Shown here: positions 9,009 to 15,000 of the stretch, one piece after another
How the letters are laid out: every line of letters begins with the position of its first letter
Position numbering within the stretch: the stretch's first letter is position 1
NCBI GenBank assembly: GCA_012295275.1
Contig: CM022673.1
Location: 21,039,413 to 21,054,412 of the forward strand
Source of the DNA: Chrysomallon squamiferum
Lineage: Eukaryota > Mollusca > Gastropoda > Neomphalida > Peltospiridae
Direction of reading: 5' to 3'
Length of the DNA: 15,000 bases
Made by a program: the position numbers and the translations under genes
Notes under the pieces: model-generated
Databases searched by the model: none
What the model was told of the DNA's origin: nothing
What the model saw: the letters and a program-made list of their open reading frames with translations, nothing else

Positions 9009-9560
9009 AAGAAAGAAAAAATAAGCGATACGAAAAAAAGAAACTTGAAATGAATAAGAAAAAGAATGAAGGAAGAAATATTTATTTTATATGAAATTAA
9101 TAAATAAAAATTAATAATTTTCAAAAAATTAAACTTTAAAGATATGAAACATCTTCAGTGAGATCTTATGGTACAGAAACGTGAATACCAGTCATTACGT
9201 TTTTTGTGCAAGATTACTCAGTGGAATTGAGAAAGTTATTGTGCAAATTCAATAACATGAAATTTTATATAAAACTAGTTACTACTTTTCCATTAAACCA
9301 ATTATAAAAATATTTCTTTTGAAAATCTAATTATATTTCTTAAATTTTTGGAATGTACATTGAATAAACTAATTCTTTCTAGATGCATGAATCATGTCAG
9401 ATATACAATTTTTTTTTAAAATCATTTTCAAATTCGATTTTATAATTATGTGACAAATTTAGAGAAATAATTATATTTCCACGCAGTCTTTTCTTTTCAA
9501 CGAACTGATCAAGCGCAAGTATACATTTCAAAATGTCTTCAACAGATTTCATGACAAAAA
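9007..9560. other. Non-coding stretch, no gene seen
   Basis: Very AT-rich. A 61-codon minus-strand frame at about 9397-9582 has no family signature and ends in low-complexity sequence. It is not called. Confidence 0.5.
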
Positions 9561-9695
9561 CAATATTAATAACAACGAACACAACAATAACAATAAAAAT
9601 AATAGTGAAGGTGATAATGATGTTAGCAGGTATAACAATAACAATAACAAAATAACACTAACAATAACAACAGTGACAGCAGCAGCAAAAACAAC
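9561..9695. repeat. Degenerate (AAC)n/(AAT)n-rich region
   Basis: ACAATAACAATAA-type words recur with many interruptions, with a short CAGCAGCAG run near 9677-9686. This looks like an old, mutated trinucleotide array. Confidence 0.75.
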
Positions 9696-10474
9696 AACGA
9701 TGGGTGGGTGTATATTTTATATACCACTGCAACACGTTTCTGCTAAAGATGTTACTTCTACAAGGACATTTGTTAGAACTTTAGAATTCACATAAAAAAT
9801 GTTTTAATCTTAAACATCGTTTTTGTAGATCAAACATGTCAAATACGAAGATGTCATTTTTTTATTTTTTGTTGTTGTAGGTTTTTTTAGCTTGAACATT
9901 AAAAAAAAAATAAAAAAAATATTACGATAAGAACATCTTCGATTTCCCATTTACTTTGAATGATAAACAGTCGCCTACTGTATTAGATGTTTGTAATAAC
10001 CACTTTACACAATCGTTTATTGAGTTGGATAGTTTATGTTCGTTCATTTTGGCTCTGGACTGATTTCATCAACGATAAAACATTCGAGATTTGCGAAAAG
10101 CTTTAAAATTCATTTTATGGCGGTCATTCAGATGTCACTTTTTGAAGAATGTACTACGTGTTTACATGGTTTTTTGTTTTTGTTTTTGTTGTTGTTGTTG
10201 TTTGTTTGCTTTGCTTTCCTTATTTTTTTATCTCTTTTTTAACCCCCCACCCAAAAAAAAAATTTACCGTCTGGAAAATATAATTGAGCTAAAGCTACAC
10301 TTGTTTTTTTTTAAACTCACTTTAAATTTTCTTGTTCATATTAATATATTTAATAAACATACCGTAAAATACTCGTTCTTTCTTACTCATTCAAGTGTTC
10401 CGATATTTTTCTTATTTTCTCAAACATTACTGTATTGCACTTTACATATTAAATCTTTGTGTAATTTTCTTCAG
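9696..10474. other. Upstream intron sequence, no exon called
   Basis: Contains T-rich and GTT-rich tracts (about 10165-10230). It ends in ATTTTCTTCAG (10464-10474), a good pyrimidine-rich acceptor for the exon at 10475. An in-frame TAA at about 10462 shows that the exon cannot extend farther left in the receptor frame. Confidence 0.55.
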
Positions 10475-10591
10475 GTCGACTTTACTGCAACGCTACGTTT
10501 GACGGGTGGTTGTGTTTTGACTACACTCTGGCGGGGACGAATGCCTATCGACTGTGTCCTGTCCACATGCATCCTGGTTTCACGAAAGACG
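10475..10591 (+). CDS. Class B GPCR exon: middle of the extracellular hormone-receptor domain
   Basis: The receptor sits in the plasma membrane, and its ligand-binding ectodomain captures the C-terminal part of a peptide hormone. This exon is 117 nt: two bases finish a split codon, 38 codons follow, and one base is left for the next exon (phase 1). The translation contains YCNATFDGWLCFDYT, then LAGTNAYRLCP and HPGFTKD, which is the core of the HRM (hormone receptor) domain. The three cysteines correspond to C2, C3 and C4 of the six conserved ones. DGW, the acidic residue after C3 and AG before C4 fit the family, and NAT is an N-glycosylation sequon. The usual WDGW and CW tryptophans are both Phe here. 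WLC-xDxT and the exon boundaries resemble calcitonin/CGRP and DH31 receptors most. Acceptor TTCTTCAG and donor G|GTAAGA are clear. The upstream exon with C1 is not identified. A longer frame through this region in a different phase is not the real one. Confidence 0.93.
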
Positions 10592-10904
10592 GTAAGATCC
10601 TTTCATTAGGAATAATTCATTTAATTTTCTAGTAATATGCTCCAGATCAACAAACGTGTATAAAACATTATATCACGAAACGCAGTGAATACTTGTGAAT
10701 CGACAAGAGTCTGACAACAGGTTTTATTTCAGATTACATAATCAATTAAATAAATTGTTCAAAAGTTGAAATGACGCAAACATTATAAAAAGGACAACTA
10801 AAGTGTTTAAAATGGGATTTTGTAAATTAAATAATAATTTATTAATTTCAAGTTAGTCTTAGTAACTCTAAGTGGTAAGTCGTGTAGTTATCTGTTGTTT
10901 TCAG
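10592..10904 (+). other. Receptor intron, 313 bp, phase 1
   Basis: Bounded by GTAAGA at 10592 and GTTGTTTTCAG ending at 10904. AT-rich and free of simple repeats, unlike the larger introns. In vertebrate calcitonin-family receptors an intron also falls between the C4 and C5 regions of the ligand domain. Confidence 0.88.
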
Positions 10905-11002
10905 CGTTTGCCGTGAAGCAGTGTCTGCCAGACGGCCAGTGGTTCAGACATCCGTACACACACAAAATATGGACAGATTACAGACCGTGTTCCAGTCTTA
11001 GT
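10905..11002 (+). CDS. Class B GPCR exon: end of the hormone-receptor domain (C5 and C6)
   Basis: 98 nt: two bases complete an Ala codon with the last base of the previous exon, then 32 codons end exactly at the donor (phase 0). The reading is FAVKQCLPDGQWFRHP followed by IWTDYRPCSSLS. QC is C5 of the HRM domain, DGxWFRHP is the conserved turn and strand, and the Cys in RPCSS is C6, which closes the domain. The pattern DG-WFRHP-x6-WT-Y-x2-C is close to CGRP/calcitonin receptors. The two glycosylation sequons common at this place in that group (Asn-Arg-Thr-Trp and Asn-Tyr-Thr) are missing, replaced by HKIW and TDYR. Acceptor TGTTTTCAG and donor AGT|GTAAGT are both strong. The domain lies outside the cell and binds peptide ligand together with the preceding exon. 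Confidence 0.93.
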
Positions 11003-11204
11003 GTAAGTACGCTATTTTCATTTAGTCTCAGTTCATCATTTTTTATTTAATTAAAACTCATTATATCAGTCTGTGTGAATAAAGAAGATTGTAATATCAA
11101 CAGTGAAGTTTATTAGTGTAGTAACAATAATATGACAGTTATATGAATGCTAGTTCAAGTAATATCGATGACAAACAAAAATTCGACTTATATACTTGGT
11201 GTGA

Positions 11205-11280
11205 GGCTTCGTGCGTGCTTGCGTGCGTGTTTGCGTGTGTGTATGTGTGTGAGAATGAGTGCGTGAGTGTGTGTTTGTTT
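11205..11280. repeat. Degenerate (TG)n / GCGT-rich tract
   Basis: GTGCGTGC, TTGCGTGTGTGTATG and GTGCGTGAGTGTGTG words form an interrupted TG array with unusually many CG dinucleotides. Confidence 0.85.
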
Positions 11281-11839
11281 TGTATATTTAGAGGAAAGTC
11301 ACAGACTGAGAACATTTAGTAAGAGAGGCCCTCATGGAGACTTGTTTGACAAAGTAGTGCTGTGTGTTATTAAATATTTCATCTTCTAAGATAAATACTG
11401 AATATTGTAACAGCCTGGAGACGGGAAAAGGTGTCCTTACGTTTCTTAAATGACTTTGTTTAATTCTTGTTTTGTTTTATTATTTATAGTAATATAAAAA
11501 AACACAATCGTTTTTTCCTATTTAATTATTAAATTATTTTTTTATTTTTTATTCTGGATGGCGAACCAAAATTAAAAATATTACGGACATTTCTCTCGTA
11601 CTTTTAACGCTGACTGACGTCACATATACAAATGTCAATACAAAAAGCATTTCTCAAATGAAACCAGTGACTCTGTAACAGCTGTGTATGTTGAAGTGCA
11701 TCGTAAGCATGCTTTTCTTAATTCAAATAAGAAAAATTAGAATAGGGAATTGTTCAAAAGATTTTATTTTGTCTACCTGTTGACGCGTTCTGGTTAATAG
11801 TAATTTGTTTTTTCCTTTTACTTTTCTTTTGAGCTATGT

Positions 11840-11844
<5 letters not shown>

Positions 11845-11891
<47 letters not shown>
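11845..11891. repeat. (TA)n microsatellite
   Basis: About 23 perfect TA units. It is self-complementary and so capable of cruciform formation. Confidence 0.98.
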
Positions 11892-11894
<3 letters not shown>

Positions 11895-11937
11895 TTTATT
11901 ATTTTCACACCAAAATTAAAAAATAATAATAACAACA

Positions 11938-11961
11938 GACAAAACAAAACAAAACAAAACA
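11938..11961. repeat. (AAAAC)n short tandem repeat
   Basis: About four to five AAAAC units, preceded by an AAT/AAC-rich lead from 11913. Confidence 0.9.
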
Positions 11962-13318
11962 GGAAATGTGATTCAGATAATCCTATAACATGCTGAATCA
12001 ACAGAGGTTTACAGGACTAATCTAAAATTACTATTTAATTGTCAAAATAACAGTAGCCAAAAATGTGTAGTGAACGAACGAGGAGAAAACTTTCTGATTT
12101 CCTTTACCATGCAGCGATAAGATAATCCTTGCTTTTACCTTTCAGGCGTTAATTTGAACATATGCTCAAGTTTTGCTGTATCAGCATTCACAGAGATAAC
12201 TGGCGGTTACAACGAAAGCAAAAAAAATCAGAATTCTTTAAAGAAGACAAATTGAACCAACCTGTCAAATTTAATAAAACGATAACTTTATCATAGAGTT
12301 CTTTGTAAACAGATTTCGTTAACAAAAATAAAATGAAGAAAATAATATTGTTTTTCTACCAGTAAATTAATCATCGAAATATATATGTAGTCTTCAGTGA
12401 AAAAAATAAAATAATAACCTTACAGCTCTCTATTACTTCTGTTTGTACTAGCAGCGTTTTAAACAGGAAGTAAATGTCGATAATCAGTGTTATTCTTTGA
12501 AATAATGGACTGCCACGTACTAAAGAAAATCTATCTTGGTCTATCTGTAGGTAAATCTAATGATTAATTTTCACTGTTAATGTCTGTTTTTGCCAGGGAC
12601 AGTCATAGTAAAAGATTACGATTTGGATTCAATGTGATAAACAGTTACATTAAACAAATATTACCAAACATCCTGCGGTGCATAACCTTTGAGTTCGTGC
12701 ATTGTTACCAGACTACAGACAAATAAATGAATTCCGTGAAATCAGGCAATCACGACTCTGATGTGTTTAACTGAAATAAATCAGCAAACAGTAATTTACT
12801 GAAAAGGAACAATTTGAACGTCACGTGATAAAACGGATGTGTTATATGTCTATATTCGCTAATACTAGAATTATAAGAGTTAAATGACGTGAGAAGCGGT
12901 AATGCAGTAATTATAAAAAAAATTACATAAATAACACTACTGTGACATTCTACTTAAAATGGGTTCTATAACGCAGAGGTTTTGACATTTTGATTTAGAT
13001 CCGTAATATAAGCATACAACTATTCTATTTTAGATTCAGTAACTTAAGCTCATAGGTCTGAAATACAAGATTCTAATTCGTTTAGAATAAGTAGTATAAA
13101 AATGATAAAACAGTTTAATTATAGTGAGTAAGAAAAATAAAAAGAATACACCATCGCGTTTTATTTCAGTTCTATATATTTCGTGTGATGACATCATGAT
13201 TAGATATCGTTAAGCAGTAGCAACATTAGTTTAATATTATAAGGAACCTTAAGACTGGGTATAATTTTAGATTCTTGAAAAATAATATAAATGCGGAATA
13301 TAATTTAATAATGCGGGG

Positions 13319-13341
13319 TTTTTTTTTTGTTTTTTTTTTTT
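13319..13341. repeat. Poly-T run with one G
   Basis: A T run interrupted by a single G at 13329. Confidence 0.95.
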
Positions 13342-13468
13342 AAGTTGTTCACCGCATTTAGATATTCTAAACACGCAAGATTACAAAAAATCAAAGAGAG
13401 AAAAACCTGATAATTTTAAATTATACTAATCATTCTTTCGTCCATTAAAGTTTATTTTGGTAACCGCA

Positions 13469-13471
<3 letters not shown>

Positions 13472-13503
<32 letters not shown>
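13472..13503. repeat. Poly-T run
   Basis: Thirty-two consecutive T. It could be the reverse complement of a retroposon tail, but no element body is recognised beside it. Confidence 0.97.
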
Positions 13504-13649
13504 CTAAACAGTTGATTACTTTTACAAATGTTTAATTTTTTATTTTCTTAAAACAATGATTATTGCTGGTGGAAGAATTTGGTATGTTTGAAGAACTTTA
13601 ATGCAAATTAAATACCGAATCTCGTTTAGTATAAATAAATAAAAAATAT

Positions 13650-13668
13650 AGATGATGATGATGATGAA
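13650..13668. repeat. (GAT)n short repeat
   Basis: About six GAT units. Confidence 0.9.
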
Positions 13669-14076
13669 ATCAAAACTCGGAATTCAAACATCAGTGTCAG
13701 TGTATCAATATTAATAATCTCATAATCTTTACATCTTTGTTTCAAATCTGGGTTAATACGTAGAATTCGATTTCTAAGACCACGTCATCCTACTGCAGAA
13801 GTCACTGAACTTGTTCGATACTTTCTCCATGTCTCCGTGTTGCAAACGAAACAAAAACGATAACGTTATTGTCCGCAAGTGTCAAACAGGAGAAAATCGT
13901 TCAGGTTTACAGTTTTCTGGAACAGATATCTATTTTTTTTATTTTTATGGGAAAAAAAACCCAACTGGATTTATGTAAAAACTGAATCATTTAAAATATT
14001 ATGTAATTATGGTAAGATAATAAAAAAAAATAAGAGGAAAAACCGAGAGGGGGAAGTAATGATGATGATGATTAGA

Positions 14077-14077
<1 letters not shown>

Positions 14078-14126
<49 letters not shown>
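14078..14126. repeat. (TAA)n microsatellite
   Basis: About 16 perfect TAA units, preceded by GATGATGATGATTAGAG from 14059. The poly-Ile frame crossing it is a repeat artefact. Confidence 0.97.
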
Positions 14127-14184
14127 GTGCTAATTATAATAATATAATAATTATCATAATAACTGATAATGATGATGACAATTA

Positions 14185-14440
14185 TATCTTCCGAGACACA
14201 GTGAGTCAGCTGCTATTCATTTTCCTACTTTCTCTAATATCGATAACAGCCTTATTTCGTATTTTGTCTTTCTGGTCACGACTGTTTGAGTGGAGGCGAG
14301 CTCAAGGCTATCTCCACTGATTGGACAGCACTTCACAGCTCCTAGCCCTTCGTTAGCAACACTCGAGTTTCCTTAACCGACGTCCACGATTAAAGTGCAT
14401 TACTCGATTTCGTTAAACGGTTAACTCAATAAAATAGTGC
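14185..14440. other. Unique, more GC-rich intron segment of unknown role
   Basis: This segment stands out between two repeat arrays. It contains TGAGTCA at 14203-14209 (AP-1-type consensus) immediately followed by the E-box CAGCTG, and inverted arms AGTGGAG (14289-14295) and CTCCACT (14312-14318). A short + frame across 14250-14343 shows no recognised domain and stops at TAG. It could be regulatory, but there is no direct evidence. Confidence 0.25.
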
Positions 14441-14476
14441 TAATTAATTTAGTATCGTTGTTGTTGTTCTAGGCGT

Positions 14477-14523
<47 letters not shown>

Positions 14524-14725
14524 TACTATACTACTACTACTACTATACTACTACTACTACGACTACCACTATTATTACTGCTTCTGTTCCAGCTACTATT
14601 TCAACCGCTGTTACTACTACTACTACTACTACTACAACTACGACTACTACTACCACTATACTACTACCACTACGACTACCACTATTATTACTGCTTCTGT
14701 TACAGCTACTAATTCTACCGCTGTT
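14477..14725. repeat. (CTA)n array with a 113-bp higher-order duplication
   Basis: Long runs of ACT/CTA are interrupted by two copies of a mixed segment. GACTACCACTATTATTACTG starts at 14561 and again at 14674, 113 bp apart. Each copy continues with CTTCTGTT-CAGCTACTA and ends CCGCTGTTACTAC, with a few substitutions. The array ends about 70 bp before the exon at 14797. Poly-Val and Ser/Asn-rich frames across it are artefacts. Confidence 0.93.
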
Positions 14726-14796
14726 ACTACTATTCACTGTTTTTCTGATTATTATCAGTTGTATTGTTTTATTGTTTTATTATTTTGCTTTTACAG

Positions 14797-14888
14797 AGCA
14801 GATACGACATTATAATGATGTACATATCTGGATATTCCTTGTCCCTCATTCTTTTGCTCATCAGTATTGTTATTTTTAACTTATTTAG
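14797..14888 (+). CDS. Class B GPCR exon: transmembrane helix 1
   Basis: 92 nt: 30 codons starting in phase 0, leaving two bases (AG) for a split codon, probably Arg, with the next exon. A short linker SRYDIIMM leads into YISGYSLSLILLLISIVIF and then NLF. This hydrophobic helix matches helix 1 of class B receptors, where the pattern G-x-S-x-S and a following aromatic-Phe-(Arg/Lys) at the cytoplasmic end are conserved. Its length of about 23 residues spans a membrane. The acceptor TTTTGCTTTTACAG and donor AG|GTAAGT are both strong. It joins in frame to the previous exon (LS|SRYD), so the linker between C6 and helix 1 is short. Helices 2-7 and the tail are beyond the window. In vertebrate calcitonin receptors the C6 region and helix 1 usually share an exon; here an intron of nearly 4 kb separates them. 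Confidence 0.92.
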
Positions 14889-15000
14889 GTAAGTATTAAA
14901 TAAACTTTATGTTTTTATGTGTGTCTGAGTGTGTATATATGTATGTATGTATTTATGTACGTACGTATATATGTATGTATGTTGTATGTATGTGTGTATG
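14889..15000 (+). repeat. Start of next receptor intron with a (GTAT)n-rich tract
   Basis: GTAAGT at 14889 is the donor. From about 14920 the sequence becomes an interrupted GTAT/TATG tetranucleotide array mixed with GTGT and ACGT, running off the window. Confidence 0.9.

Larger units (their letters stand above)
11003..14796 (+). other. Receptor intron, 3,794 bp, phase 0, repeat-rich
   Basis: Runs from GTAAGT (11003) to TTTTGCTTTTACAG (ending 14796). It holds GT-rich, TA, AAAAC, poly-T, GAT, TAA and CTA repeats, listed separately, and otherwise plain AT-rich DNA. No second gene is recognised inside. Stretches 11285-11840, 11965-13315 and 13510-14075 show no exon, RNA gene or mobile element that I can support. 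Confidence 0.85.

Noticed and set aside
8970-9065. Poly-A run as a possible retroposon tail
   Set aside because: No retroelement body, tRNA-like boxes or target duplication seen upstream. A plain A-rich tract is the simpler reading.
10036-10242. A frame with EECTTCLHG that would meet the 10475 exon in phase 1 and supply a cysteine
   Set aside because: The donor would be G|GTTTTT inside a T-rich tract and there is no good acceptor (a stop lies just before the ATG). The following residues are only poly-Phe/Leu from simple repeats.
10091-10609. A 172-codon + strand frame that covers the 10475 exon
   Set aside because: It reads the exon in the wrong frame, crosses T-rich intron sequence and runs through the splice donor. 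The HRM motifs are in another frame.
13879-14133. An 84-codon + frame with a GTAAGA donor-like site at about 14011
   Set aside because: It lies within the receptor intron, begins with a non-ATG codon, has no domain signature and ends in the TAA repeat as poly-Ile.
14543-14737. Minus-strand poly-Val frame
   Set aside because: Translation of the CTA array.
1-15000. tRNA, rRNA, CRISPR or bacterial-type operon content
   Set aside because: No cloverleaf-like, rRNA-like or regularly spaced direct-repeat/spacer pattern was seen. The 50-bp array has no spacers. Spliced exons and microsatellites point to animal nuclear DNA.

Overview
The window looks like animal nuclear DNA that is mostly intronic. 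It is AT-rich and full of microsatellites, and the only secure coding sequence is three short exons on the + strand with good GT/AG splice sites. They encode the last part of the extracellular hormone-binding domain and the first transmembrane helix of a class B (secretin-family) G-protein-coupled receptor. The residues resemble the calcitonin/CGRP-receptor and insect DH31-receptor branch most closely. Large introns, abundant simple repeats and divergence from vertebrate and insect sequences suggest a lophotrochozoan, perhaps a cephalopod or other mollusc. That placement is an inference from style and is not shown by the sequence.

Layout. 1-2200: a hAT-like non-autonomous transposon (44-318), then T-rich, TA, CA, CTA and TAA simple repeats. 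2200-2800: a short ORF with a signal-peptide-like start (2274-2402, speculative) and a 60-70 base inverted repeat (2638-2708). 3200-5000: ATT and AAAT tracts and a 50-bp minisatellite (4455-4928). 5500-6000: A-rich sequence and a compound tetranucleotide array. 6430-6599: an exon-like open segment with plausible splice sites, a weak candidate for an upstream exon of the receptor. 6800-10474: T, TG, ATT/GTT, A and AAC tracts with no convincing gene. 10475-10591, 10905-11002 and 14797-14888: the receptor exons. They are separated by introns of 313 and 3,794 bases, the second full of simple repeats. 14889 onward is the start of the next intron.

Spliced together, the three exons give one continuous frame (phase 1 and phase 0 junctions between them). 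The product carries five of the six cysteines of the hormone-receptor domain, followed by transmembrane helix 1. The first cysteine and signal peptide must lie on upstream exons, and helices 2-7 lie beyond the right edge. No second gene, RNA gene, CRISPR array or bacterial-type system was found, and I see no clear new biological system here. The points most worth checking are the N-terminal exon structure of this receptor, the divergent ligand-domain residues, the minisatellite with a scrambled centre, and the hairpin near 2670.
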